A model generated the notes under the pieces. The model did not search any database, was not told where the DNA came from, and worked only from the letters and a program-made list of their open reading frames with translations. Shown here piece by piece: positions 35,796 through 44,768 of a stretch of 64,000 nucleotides of DNA (the first letter of the stretch is position 1; each line of letters opens with the position of its first letter). Source of the stretch: JAFEDN01 sp963832945 (GTDB lineage Bacteria > Pseudomonadota > Gammaproteobacteria > Coxiellales > Coxiellaceae); contig CAWHVV010000002.1 in assembly GCA_963832945.1 (NCBI GenBank), positions 124,001-188,000 on the forward strand, written 5' to 3'. A program made the position numbers and the translations under genes.

Positions 35796-37679
35796 ATGAA
35801 AAAAGAATACATGAAACAATTGGAAGAGTTTCAATTAGAGAAGTGGAAAAATCTGGCGGAAAAAACTATCTGGGAGGGGGAGGTAGAATGTGATTTTGAA
35901 ACTCTGAATTTTGAGACTTTTGAAAATTGGACTAACTGCTTTCAGGTACTGGCTAGAGATAAAACTTTTGGGGTTTTGGATTTAATCCGCGGTAATAAAG
36001 TGAATATTATCCAAACCTTATCATTACCTATTCTCAAGTGGGAAAAAAACTTAAAATCACAAAAATTATGGGACTATTTTGTGGAGGACGGGAACGAAAA
36101 GCCCTTCGGTTTTTTTTATCATGCCATCGCCCATAACGCCATTGAATCTATGAAATTTCTTATGGAAGAAAAAGAATGTGCCATCACTCTGGAACATTTA
36201 GAGTGCGCCATTAATAATCATGCCGAATCTGCATTGTCACTTCTTTTAAAAGATTTCAAGTTAAGCCCTCCTGAAAGGAATTCTCTTATCGAGAGAGCCT
36301 GTTCAAAGGGAAATGTCACCATGGTCAACATGCTGTTTGACGGCCCTGACGGTGATCTGCATTATTTCAAAAAAAGGATAGAAACGGATAAAGAAGATAT
36401 TTACTCTGTTGTTTCTTTAGCCTATCGAAATTCAAATATGCAGGATGCGGATAAGGCTCTGCAAAAATATATCAATTTTCTTAAAATAAGAGAGAATGCG
36501 CCACATCTTCTTAAAAAAATATTTCAGGCGCGGCAGGATTACCTGGAATGGGGTACGCAGATTGCTAAATATCGTAAAGAAAGCGATTTAAGTGAACTTT
36601 CCAAAGCATACCTGAACAAAAAGGGATCAATTAGTTTAGAGCAGGATATCAAATTTGGTCTTGAAAATTTTAACGTCATTAAGAAAATCCTGGAAAAAAA
36701 AGAAGTTAAATTGGAATTAACGGATGATTTTAAAGAATCATTCCCACTTCCTTCTGATTTAAAGGATCAGGGCAATTTCTATTCCATGCGCGCTTTGCTC
36801 AGCATTTTTTCCGAAGAGCATTATCAGGAAGGGATCAGACGGAAAAATCCTGATGCCCAAGAATTTAAAGCCTTTCGGGAAAGAGCTAAAGCCAAACCCT
36901 ATACGATATTTTTTAAAACCCGTTACGGTCATGCCTTACCTTTTATTGAAGCCATGTTTACCCTCCCCGATCCGGATAACGAATACTTTGCCCGAAGACC
37001 TATTCTGGATCCCTTTGGTCACGAGCGGAAACCGGCGTATGCTCTTCTTTATAAAGGCATTGAAATGTGTGGGGTCTTGTTCCAATCGCAAATTTGGTGT
37101 CACGGCAAAGCGCCTGTTAAAGAAATATGGCCCTTTATAGAACGTTTGCATGCGGAAGTTTTCAGCATGTCTTCCGCGGAAATTCATAAAAATCCTATGG
37201 ATTTTTATAACAAAGTTGTGGAAGTCATCTGGTTAATGGGGAACCTCACGCCCATGCAACGGGGAACAGGGCGTTATGTCGAGCAATGGCTGGCCCTGGT
37301 GCATAGATATCATGGTTTATCCATGCCGATTTTAAAACCCGGATTGCAATTGGACTGTCTGGATCTTACTTTCAGCCTGCCGGTTTATCAGAAACTGTTT
37401 TTGAGCTTTTGCGAGCCGAATTCACTGGAACCCTTTGTTGCTGCGGCTCATCGGAAGCAATGTGAAACCGACCCTGACACTATCAGACTGATGAAACATT
37501 TTAAAATCGATGCGCCCGCGCCCTGTGAGACTTTGGAGTGGCCTGTCTTTGCGAGAGAAAGATCCGATATAATCAAAAAGACGTTATGGGAGCATAGCAG
37601 TACCATTTCTCAGAAATTACAGGGAGTTTCACAAGCCGACGTTCTGTTATCTCATGAAAAGTCTATTCCCAGCTCCTAA
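35796..37679 (+). CDS. ankyrin-like helical-repeat protein, paralogue 2
   Basis: 627 residues from the ATG at 35796 (a GTG at 35787 is in frame; AAGGGGAC lies ~10 bases before the ATG). It is nearly identical to paralogue 1 over about residues 100-340 and 440-580 and differs more at the first ~90 residues and the last ~40. Paralogue 1 ends KMSRTGGLVTETQKSFDL whereas this one ends DVLLSHEKSIPSS, a different tail. Same ankyrin-like helices in the N-terminal third. The identical middle at DNA level suggests a recent duplication or gene conversion, with the ends diverging faster. Confidence 0.75.
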   Translation: MKKEYMKQLEEFQLEKWKNLAEKTIWEGEVECDFETLNFETFENWTNCFQVLARDKTFGVLDLIRGNKVNIIQTLSLPILKWEKNLKSQKLWDYFVEDGNEKPFGFFYHAIAHNAIESMKFLMEEKECAITLEHLECAINNHAESALSLLLKDFKLSPPERNSLIERACSKGNVTMVNMLFDGPDGDLHYFKKRIETDKEDIYSVVSLAYRNSNMQDADKALQKYINFLKIRENAPHLLKKIFQARQDYLEWGTQIAKYRKESDLSELSKAYLNKKGSISLEQDIKFGLENFNVIKKILEKKEVKLELTDDFKESFPLPSDLKDQGNFYSMRALLSIFSEEHYQEGIRRKNPDAQEFKAFRERAKAKPYTIFFKTRYGHALPFIEAMFTLPDPDNEYFARRPILDPFGHERKPAYALLYKGIEMCGVLFQSQIWCHGKAPVKEIWPFIERLHAEVFSMSSAEIHKNPMDFYNKVVEVIWLMGNLTPMQRGTGRYVEQWLALVHRYHGLSMPILKPGLQLDCLDLTFSLPVYQKLFLSFCEPNSLEPFVAAAHRKQCETDPDTIRLMKHFKIDAPAPCETLEWPVFARERSDIIKKTLWEHSSTISQKLQGVSQADVLLSHEKSIPSS

Positions 37680-37780
37680 TCAAATTTTTTTAGCGTGGGT
37701 TGGTATTTAACATGAGATAGCGTAATATAACTTCTGGTCAAGAAGGAAATAATAACAATTACATTAAAAAGAGCTGTTAT

Positions 37781-39214
37781 ATGAAAAAATCAAGTCCATT
37801 GTTAGATGAGAAAACCATAGATCAAATGTTTGATCCAAATAAAAATAGTAATTTGCTTGTGTTAAACAATCAAAATTTGGATGATAAATCTATACCTAAT
37901 CTATGCAACTACTTAAAACGTAATCCAGACATTAATACCCTTTCTTTAGATGGAAATGTTATTGGTCCTGAGGGAGCTACATTTTTCGCTAAAAATAATA
38001 AAACGATCAAAATGCTTTATTTAAACGACAATAAAATTGGTGATGTCGGGTGTGACGCCTTAATAAAGCACCATAATAATCTCAACTACTTGTACGTTTA
38101 TAGAAATAATATTGGCGATCGTGGTGTTTTAAATATCCATTTAAACACAAGCTTAGAAGTCTTAGATATCGCATATAATTCTCTTACAGATCTTGGAGCG
38201 ATTTATTTGTCATGTAACACCTCTTTAAAAAAACTCTTTGTGAGGGCTAATAAAATCAATCAATTAGGAGCTTATCATCTTGAAGAAAATCAGACTTTAC
38301 ACTGGGTTGAGATGTATGTTCAAGGTGGATCACAACGACCACAGAAAGATTTATTGTTATTAGAACATAAAAATCAGCTTATACAGGGAAAATATCTCAA
38401 AGAGCTTACCAATCTTTTATATCTATTTGTTATACCGCCCTTGGCTATGATAATTTTACAATACAGAGAGGAAGACATTGTTCCTAGATATTACGAATCA
38501 ATTCCAATCAACATGCCCGAGTCTACACAGGCTGCTGAACCAGGAGATTCTGAATTTAAGCGTGCCATGCAGTACAGTAAAGGGGAAGGTGTCGTAGGAG
38601 ATCAGAAAGAAGCCTGTTTTTGGTATCAAAAAGCAGCCGAAAAAGGTCATGTTAACGCACAACTCCATTTAGCCGCTCATTATCTAGAAGAAACAGATGA
38701 AGAAACAGATGAAGAAACAGATGTAGAAGGAATAGGGGTTGTTAAAAACTGTGAACTAGCTTTTAAATTGTATTTAGAAGCAGCGATGCAAGGCCATACC
38801 AATTCACTCTGTAACTTGGCTATTCATTTTGCTACAGGTAAAGGCGTTGAAAAAGATGACGAATCTGCAGTTTTTTGGTATACGATTGCGGCCCAAAGAG
38901 GTCATAAAGGTGCACATTATAATCTCGCAGTTCACTACAATAATGGTAAAAGGAGAAACCCGAAAGAAGAAAATAAAGAAATAGCTGAGGCTGATAAACA
39001 GTACAGAAAAATGTTTTCTGAGACATCTGCCTCTACAAATCCTCATTTTTTTATCAATAGGCGAAGCAATAATTTGGAATTAAATCAAGAATTTAGCAGT
39101 GATGAGGTCGCTAAGACACGTACAGTAACTCCCCTGTTTTCTATCGCTAATCTAAAACCAAAGGACAAAGTCACAGAGAGTTTTAAGAAACTTACTCTGG
39201 GGGAATTTAATTAA
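37781..39214 (+). CDS. LRR plus Sel1-repeat protein
   Basis: 477 residues. The N-terminal half has RNase-inhibitor-like LRRs (IKMLYLNDNKIGDVGCDAL, LNYLYVYRNNIGDRGVLNI, LEVLDIAYNSLTDLGAIYL). A hydrophobic-amphipathic stretch (LLYLFVIPPLAMIILQYREE, 20 residues) follows, then three to four Sel1 repeats (ACFWYQKAAEKGHVNAQLHL, AFKLYLEAAMQGHTNSLCNL, AVFWYTIAAQRGHKGAHYNL). Between repeats there is a short EETDEETDEETD iteration, a microsatellite-like expansion. It ends two bases before the convergent ABC ATPase gene. There is no signal peptide. Combining LRR and Sel1 in one chain suggests a host-interaction scaffold. Confidence 0.8.
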   Translation: MKKSSPLLDEKTIDQMFDPNKNSNLLVLNNQNLDDKSIPNLCNYLKRNPDINTLSLDGNVIGPEGATFFAKNNKTIKMLYLNDNKIGDVGCDALIKHHNNLNYLYVYRNNIGDRGVLNIHLNTSLEVLDIAYNSLTDLGAIYLSCNTSLKKLFVRANKINQLGAYHLEENQTLHWVEMYVQGGSQRPQKDLLLLEHKNQLIQGKYLKELTNLLYLFVIPPLAMIILQYREEDIVPRYYESIPINMPESTQAAEPGDSEFKRAMQYSKGEGVVGDQKEACFWYQKAAEKGHVNAQLHLAAHYLEETDEETDEETDVEGIGVVKNCELAFKLYLEAAMQGHTNSLCNLAIHFATGKGVEKDDESAVFWYTIAAQRGHKGAHYNLAVHYNNGKRRNPKEENKEIAEADKQYRKMFSETSASTNPHFFINRRSNNLELNQEFSSDEVAKTRTVTPLFSIANLKPKDKVTESFKKLTLGEFN

Positions 39215-39216
39215 TT

Positions 39217-39975
39217 CTAGAGATAGCAACGCTCCAGCACTTCTTCCGGACTGAGCTGGGTTTTTTCAGCTCCATCGGCCTGCAGGCGAATTTTGCCTTC
39301 CGCCAAAGCCAGCAGCCGGTTGCCGTATTTTAAGGCTATTTCCAGGTTATGAGTGGTGAGCACACAGGTAATCGATTTTTCCTGAAGCAATCGTTCGGTA
39401 TACCGGATTAAACTGGCGGCGATTTTGGGATCGAGGGCGCTGGTGTGTTCGTCCAGTAATAATAATTGCGGCGGATGTTGCAAGCATAACGCCAGCACCA
39501 GACTTTGCCGTTCGCCTCCTGACAGCGCCGCCACGTGCACGTCTAATTTTTTGGGTAACTGTCCGTGGAAGGAGACTAAATAATCCGCATAAAATTGTTT
39601 TTCTTCGCGGCTGCTGATTTTAAAAGAAATATTTTGAAACCGGGTCGCCCACAGTAAACAATTTTCGAATACCGTTAAATTATAAAACAGGGAATCACGG
39701 AGGTCCTGAGTGACGGTGACCACCTGCTGACTCAATTGTCGCATGGGAATGGCATCCAGATTTTTTCCCTTAAGCAAAATTTCTCCGGTCGTTGGCTGGT
39801 AAGTGCGATTCAATAATTTCAGCAACGAGCTTTTCCCGGAACCATTACTACCCAGCAGAATAATGCGATCGCCGGGATCAATCGAATAGTTAATATCGTC
39901 AAGAATGGGCCGGTGGGCCCCGGAGAATTTTAGGCGGACATTTCGGATCAGGCATAGATGGTTTTCAGTTTTCAT
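39217..39975 (-). CDS. ABC transporter ATP-binding protein (TrpZ-like)
   Basis: 252 residues, one ABC ATPase: Walker A GSNGSGKSS, Q-loop VTVTQDLRDSLFYNLTVFEN (20 residues), signature LSGGERQSL, Walker B LLLLDEHTSALDPK (the usual Pro after Glu is His here), switch His in TTHNLEIALKYG. It overlaps the permease gene by four bases. With the following permease and a PF04392-type binding protein it forms the three-gene importer set seen in TrpXYZ-type systems, which take up tryptophan or other small molecules. The cargo here cannot be told. Confidence 0.88.
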   Translation of the reverse strand: MKTENHLCLIRNVRLKFSGAHRPILDDINYSIDPGDRIILLGSNGSGKSSLLKLLNRTYQPTTGEILLKGKNLDAIPMRQLSQQVVTVTQDLRDSLFYNLTVFENCLLWATRFQNISFKISSREEKQFYADYLVSFHGQLPKKLDVHVAALSGGERQSLVLALCLQHPPQLLLLDEHTSALDPKIAASLIRYTERLLQEKSITCVLTTHNLEIALKYGNRLLALAEGKIRLQADGAEKTQLSPEEVLERCYL

Positions 39976-40844
39976 GTGAAACGCTTAGGCCGGCCGGTGG
40001 TTAATCTCAGAAAAAAAACTAATATAATTCCCAGAAGCAGTTTCAGATTAACGGGATTGACGCCCCAGGCCAGAAACTCATTAATCGCGAGAAAATACAG
40101 ACAGACGCCGATGATGCATCCGCCAAACTCCATAGGCAAGTGAAAACGATGCTGTTTATAAAGGGGTTTCAGAATTTGCCGTCCAATCACGACCGTACCG
40201 ATGCCGGTTAAAGCCATCCCGAATCCCATATTTAAATCCGCATAGCCGTTAATTTCGGCAGTCATCGCGCCACACCAGGCTACCAATGCATTACTTAATG
40301 CAAAGCCGGCAAACCGGCAAAGCTCGATACGATGGCCGAGGCGATGCAATAATTGTTGATGATCGCCAAATGCCCGTAACACCAGACCATAACGGCTAAT
40401 GATTAAGAGGCCTAATAAAAGGGTAATGATGACGGCAAAAACAATCGCGAATATCCAATTACCGTTCATATTGTCGATACCCAGAAGGCTACCTAAAGTG
40501 GCGCTGTTGTACAGGCTAATGTTGGGCCGGTCCATAACGTCAAAGTTAATACTGTAAAGCATAAATAAGGCTAAAATTCCGGCGAGCAATGAGTTAATGC
40601 GGCCTTTATACTGAATGAGGCTGACGCCGATGCCGGCCAGTGCTCCGCCGGCGCCCGCCGCCAAAAAAGCCAGACCGGCGGGAACGCCGGCGACCAGTAA
40701 CCTCGCAAAAATCGCGGCTCCCAGAACAAAGCTGCCGTCAACCGTTAAGTCGGTAGCCTGCAAAATCACATAGCTGATATAAATACCCAAAGCCAGGGGA
40801 AAAAATAATATGCTTTGACTGAAGGCAGTTAGCAGGATATCCAT
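39972..40844 (-). CDS. ABC transporter permease (TrpY-like)
   Basis: 290 residues and eight or so hydrophobic helices in the BPD_transp_2 style, with ALGIYISYVILQATDLTVDG (20 residues) and GSFVLGAAIFARLLVAG near the N-terminus. Both are characteristic of the permease that partners PF04392 binding proteins. It ends in the basic tail FLRLTTGRPKRFT, which reaches the ATPase gene. It is the middle gene of the operon, 11 bases after the binding protein gene. Confidence 0.88.
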   Translation of the reverse strand: MDILLTAFSQSILFFPLALGIYISYVILQATDLTVDGSFVLGAAIFARLLVAGVPAGLAFLAAGAGGALAGIGVSLIQYKGRINSLLAGILALFMLYSINFDVMDRPNISLYNSATLGSLLGIDNMNGNWIFAIVFAVIITLLLGLLIISRYGLVLRAFGDHQQLLHRLGHRIELCRFAGFALSNALVAWCGAMTAEINGYADLNMGFGMALTGIGTVVIGRQILKPLYKQHRFHLPMEFGGCIIGVCLYFLAINEFLAWGVNPVNLKLLLGIILVFFLRLTTGRPKRFT

Positions 40845-40855
40845 AGTTTAACCGG

Positions 40856-41851
40856 TTAAGGGCTAAGAGTTGGGTTCAGCTTTACTCTGAAATTGTGTTG
40901 ATGCGCATAAGTTTGAATGCCGTTAATATCCAAACCCTGCTGCTGGGCCGCATTGGTATTGATAAAAATCACCAATTTTTTTATGGATTGGATAGGCAGC
41001 CGGCTGACCGGCTGGCCGCTTAAAATTTTGATGGCTAATTCACCGCCGTCCCGGCCAATCTGTTTTTCCTGCACGCCAAGCGCTGCCGCTGCGCCGCCGG
41101 CGACAGAACCTTCGTCGGAAGTGATCAACGGCAAATGTCTTTTATTGGCGTTATAAACCAGGGTGTTGATACCACTGGCCACCAGATTATCTTTGAGAAT
41201 AAATATCGCCTGACTGTCCTTATCAATTCTCTGGCTGGTGGCGTAGAGATCGCTGAGATTTTGAATCATCAGCGGTTGAACGGTGATACCCTGCTGTTTG
41301 GCGGCGTCGACAGTGGTTTTGGCTTCAGGAATCACTTTATCGTCCGCGCTATAAATAAGGGTCATTTTTTTCAGATTGGGTAAAATGGCATGGATAAACG
41401 CCACCTGCGCGGCGCTGTCGATTTCATCGCGTATGCCCGTAAGACGATCCGCCAGTCCGTTTTTATCGCGGTCGGAATCCGGAATCATCGCCGCAAGGCC
41501 GAGAATCGGCTGGTTTTTAACCATACTAATGGCCATTTGGGTGGTGGATGTCGCCACCGGTACAATCAAATCCACTTTCTGGTTTATAAATTTTTGAATA
41601 ATTGCCCGCTGGATATTTAAATCATGTTGGGCATTTTCTACTTCAAATCGCACCTTTCCGGGATAATCGTCAGAAATGGTTTCTTCAAAACTTTTTACAA
41701 TCTCGCGCAGAGCGACATGATCCAGGGGGAGAACAATGCCGATGGTAACGGGTCTGGCGGTTGGTTTGGGGGTCTTATCAGCGGCAAAAACCGCGGTGGC
41801 CAGCACTAATAAACTACTTATTATCAATAACATAAATTTTTTCACGGTCAT
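40856..41851 (-). CDS. ABC transporter substrate-binding protein (PF04392, TrpX-like)
   Basis: 331 residues with a Sec signal peptide (MTVKKFMLLIISSLLVLATA then VFAADKTP; the cut is after VFA). The mature protein has the PF04392 pattern: VTIGIVLPLDHVALREIVKS (20 residues), PVATSTTQMAISMVKNQPI and PLITSDEGSVAGGAAAALGV (20 residues). No lipobox, so it is a soluble periplasmic protein. It is the first gene of the operon. The ~185 bases upstream to the RloA-like gene are AT-rich and hold both divergent promoters, with no other feature seen. Confidence 0.9.
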   Translation of the reverse strand: MTVKKFMLLIISSLLVLATAVFAADKTPKPTARPVTIGIVLPLDHVALREIVKSFEETISDDYPGKVRFEVENAQHDLNIQRAIIQKFINQKVDLIVPVATSTTQMAISMVKNQPILGLAAMIPDSDRDKNGLADRLTGIRDEIDSAAQVAFIHAILPNLKKMTLIYSADDKVIPEAKTTVDAAKQQGITVQPLMIQNLSDLYATSQRIDKDSQAIFILKDNLVASGINTLVYNANKRHLPLITSDEGSVAGGAAAALGVQEKQIGRDGGELAIKILSGQPVSRLPIQSIKKLVIFINTNAAQQQGLDINGIQTYAHQHNFRVKLNPTLSP

Positions 41852-42036
41852 TCTCCGGGTAAGGCTAAAGGGGAATCAGTTTTTGTAATGTTACATGATT
41901 ACAAAATCTTTGTCAACTGTGTTTGGGTATTTTTATATAAAAACAGGAAAAATGAAGGAAGATTTGACAAATTATTAATTAAGTGTTTTTTTTTGCAAAA
42001 TATCTGCAAATTATAGCCTTAAATAAGGAAAAAAAT

Positions 42037-43482
42037 ATGTTAATTGAATTTTCTGTTAAAAATTACTGCTCATATAAAGAGTAGAAACGATTAAGTCTTA
42101 TTGCAAATCCCGGCAAAGAGTTAACTGCGGAAAACACTATCTTATTACCGAATGAACAAAATCTTTCTTTACTTAAATCAGCCGTGATCTACGGGCCAAA
42201 TGCTGCGGGAAAAAGTAATTTGCTAAGAGCCTTATATTTCATGCAGCAATTTATTTTAAATTCCACAGAGTTAAATAAGGGACAGCAATTCTCGCTGAAT
42301 ACAGCGATAATTGCTTCCTATTTATATCCTGCGCTCGGCGGAGCCGATGCTCGGAATGAAGGGGGAGACGCTCCGCTCTCTCCCCCTTGCGAACCCCCAT
42401 TGGGCAGAGGGTTTTCTACGAAAACTTTTTGGTTCGATGAGTAGTTTATTTTTATTATTCAATCAGTTATAATTCGCCGAGAATTGCTGAATAAGGGACC
42501 TTTTCCTATTGATTGCCCTTCTTTTTACCTCGATTCTCGGACAGTAGAGATGGCAAGCGAATTTGAAATCATTTTTATTAACGAAGGCGTGTTATATCAG
42601 TATGGATTCGCAGTGACAGACACCCGCGTTTATAAAGAATGGTTAATCGCTTTTCCAGAAAAAAGACCACAACAATGGTTTATTCGTGAATATAATATTG
42701 AACTTAATAAAGAAGAATGGAAATTTGGTTCTAAAATGCTTGGCGGCAGAAAAATTGAGCTTTGGAAAGAAATGACGCGCTCTGATACTCTTTTTTTATC
42801 CACAGCCACCCAGTTGAATAACGAACAATTAGCTCCCTTATATACTTGGTTCAAAGAACATTTAGTTATCTTTATGAATTTTCAGCCTCAATTTTATTTA
42901 GAAAATTTGAATGATTCTTCTTTGCTTGTCGAGTTATTTAAGGCTGAAGGAGGAATAGAAAAGACTGTAAATTTTATTAAAAATTTTGATTTAGGAATTA
43001 CTGATATCAGAGTGATGAAGAAGCCAGATGATTCTAAAGAAATTCTTTTCTTTCACTTAAATGAAAAAAACCAAAGAGTAGCATTTGAGGTAAAAGAAGA
43101 ATCGGAAGGTACTCGAAAATTACTTGCCCTCATTCCTTTTCTATTTAAAATTTTAAAGGAAGAAAAAATTCTTATTGTTGATGAAATTGGTAATAGTTTG
43201 CATCCTTTGTTAATGCAAGAAATCTTTCGATTTTTTCAAAACACAGATGCTAAACAATCCAACGCGCAATTGATTTGCTCCACCCATGACGTCAGTTTGC
43301 TTAACCCTGAATTATTTCGTCGCGATCAAATATGGTTTGTAGAAAAAAAACCAGATCAATCTACTGACTTATATTCCCTTGCCGATTTTAGTCCCCGTAA
43401 GTATGAAGCCTTCGGTAAAGGTTACCTGGAAGGGCGCTACGGTGCTTTACCTTTTATCGGCGAATGGAAGTTTGATGAATAA
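42037..43482 (+). pseudogene. RloA-like AAA15 family ATPase, interrupted
   Basis: The gene starts MLIEFSVKNYCSYKE at 42037, then meets TAG at codon 16 where relatives have a charged residue (likely CAG to TAG). It continues in the same frame with KRLSLIANPGKEL and Walker A IYGPNAAGKSNLLRAL. A 207-bp element interrupts it at 42283. After the element the frame goes on without change through EEKILIVDEIGNSLHPLLMQ (20 residues, Walker B) and CSTHDVSLLNPELF to the stop at 43480. Without the element and one target copy the reading is TELNKGPFPIDCPSF. These ATPases act with a nuclease-like partner in phage defence. Confidence 0.85.
42283..42489. mobile_element. palindromic element family 1, copy A (207 bp)
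   Basis: Begins CAGCAATTCTCGCTGAA and ends CGCCGAGAATTGCTG, inverted versions of each other. It is flanked by perfect nine-base duplications AATAAGGGA (42274-42282 and 42490-42498). Inside are the family's hairpins: CTCGGCGGAGCCGATG and GGGGGAGA...TCTCCCCC. Length plus target copy is 216 bases, a multiple of three, and the host frame passes through with just one stop (TAG at 42442). Confidence 0.93.
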
Positions 43483-43792
43483 AAAAAGAAAACTCTCAGT
43501 TGAAATCTGGGATCGCAATGCAAGGCGGCAAAAACGGATTCCAAAATTTCCTGTTTTAATAGTTTGTGAAGACAGTAATATTTCACAGAAATGCTTTAAA
43601 TGCATAAGGGAAAAATATTTATTAAAGCATGTAGATATTCCTTCAAGGAAAGGCGAAGGAATATCTTTAAGCCAATTACTTGAATGGGCTATCGAGGAAC
43701 ACAAAAGATTAGATAAAAAATATTTAGAAGTCTATATCGTTTTCGATAAAGATACTCACCCTGATTTTCCAACTCTCGATACCATTACCTAA
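43475..43792 (+). CDS. RloB-like protein, truncated
   Basis: 105 residues starting MNKKRKLSVEIWDRNARRQK and overlapping the end of the ATPase gene by eight bases. It has the opening of the RloB domain (FPVLIVCEDSNISQKCFKCI, 20 residues) and its central acidic motif VYIVFDKDTHPDF, after which it stops; RloB proteins are about twice this length. RloA (AAA15) and RloB pairs are found in restriction or anti-phage loci. Both partners here are damaged, so the system is probably dead. The following higA starts 22 bases later. Confidence 0.75.
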   Translation: MNKKRKLSVEIWDRNARRQKRIPKFPVLIVCEDSNISQKCFKCIREKYLLKHVDIPSRKGEGISLSQLLEWAIEEHKRLDKKYLEVYIVFDKDTHPDFPTLDTIT

Positions 43793-43813
43793 CGCATTTC
43801 AAAGAGATTTATT

Positions 43814-44152
43814 ATGAATAAATTAAAAAATATACATCCAGGTGAAATTTTACTTGAAGAATTTTTAATTCCTCTGGGGATTAGCCAAAACAGGCTGGCT
43901 ACAGATATGCAAATATCTCCGCGGCGAATTAATGAAATAGTTCATGCCAAACGAAATATTACCGCCGATACTGATTTGCGACTTTCCCGGGCGCTGGGAA
44001 CATCAGAAGGCTTTTGGATGGGCCTGCAAACCGATTACGATCTTGAAGAAAAAAAATTGGAAATATTCTCACAACTTAATAAAATTGATAATTTGATCGA
44101 TTCTTCGCAGAATGCATTACCTAAACGAACCCGGAGCCACAGCAACGCTTGA
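43814..44152 (+). CDS. higA: HigA-family antitoxin (XRE helix-turn-helix)
   Basis: 112 residues with the HigA pattern: IHPGEILLEEFLIPLGISQN (20 residues), helix-turn-helix QNRLATDMQISPRRINEIV, and ITADTDLRLSRALGTSEGFW (20 residues) then MGLQTDYDLE. HigA normally neutralises the mRNase HigB encoded just before it. No higB frame is present here; the truncated RloB gene occupies that place, so this is an orphan. Its last 11 codons overlap the end of the SEC-C gene on the other strand and are probably extended past the usual end (about residue 95). Confidence 0.88.
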   Translation: MNKLKNIHPGEILLEEFLIPLGISQNRLATDMQISPRRINEIVHAKRNITADTDLRLSRALGTSEGFWMGLQTDYDLEEKKLEIFSQLNKIDNLIDSSQNALPKRTRSHSNA

Positions 44153-44591
44153 ATTTTTTGCCGCTGCGGCACGGACAGGGTTCATTGCGACTCACTTTGG
44201 GAGTAGTTCCTTTTATATAATACCAGCGACCGTCCAGCCGTTGAAATTCACTCAGTTCATGAATAATATGGCAGTGTTTCAGTTGCCTGTAACTGGCGAT
44301 AAATTCAACGAATCCAATCTCGGTACCCTCCACAACCGGAGGCGCTGCAATTATTTTCAGGCCTAACCATTGCGCCTCTGAAGCCCATTGCCGCGCCACT
44401 TCAGGATTAAAATTTTCCGCGGCAAAGCCGCGCATCGTTTGCTGGATATAAGCAATATTGGCCTGTGAATATGCCGTGTAGCGTGATCGCATTAAGGCTT
44501 CGGGCGTATCTGGAAAAAACTGGCCGGATAAATAACGTCCACAACAATCGTTGTACATAAGTTGCGAATGACAGGGACATTGATTGCTCAT
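44121..44591 (-). CDS. YchJ-type SEC-C motif protein (UPF0225)
   Basis: 156 residues with two SEC-C zinc motifs, NQCPCHSQLMYNDCCG at the N-terminus and NEPCPCRSGKKFKRCCGSG at the C-terminus. Between them is the YchJ NTF2-like domain (EALMRSRYTAYSQANIAYI). The function is not known; SEC-C motifs bind zinc and in SecA contact SecB. Starts at an ATG at 44591. Overlaps higA tail to tail by 32 bases. Confidence 0.9.
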   Translation of the reverse strand: MSNQCPCHSQLMYNDCCGRYLSGQFFPDTPEALMRSRYTAYSQANIAYIQQTMRGFAAENFNPEVARQWASEAQWLGLKIIAAPPVVEGTEIGFVEFIASYRQLKHCHIIHELSEFQRLDGRWYYIKGTTPKVSRNEPCPCRSGKKFKRCCGSGFV

Positions 44592-44768
44592 AATGAAATT
44601 TCAAAACCAAAATTTAATCAGAATGTCATGAATTTTATTGAAATATATTCATTTTCATTTAATTTGTCAATCAGTATAATTTTTAATTGTAAATATATTG
44701 GTTAATAAATTGAATAAATGTTAGACTGGTTGTAAATTTAATTTCTATGATTGTTTATGGAGAAATCA

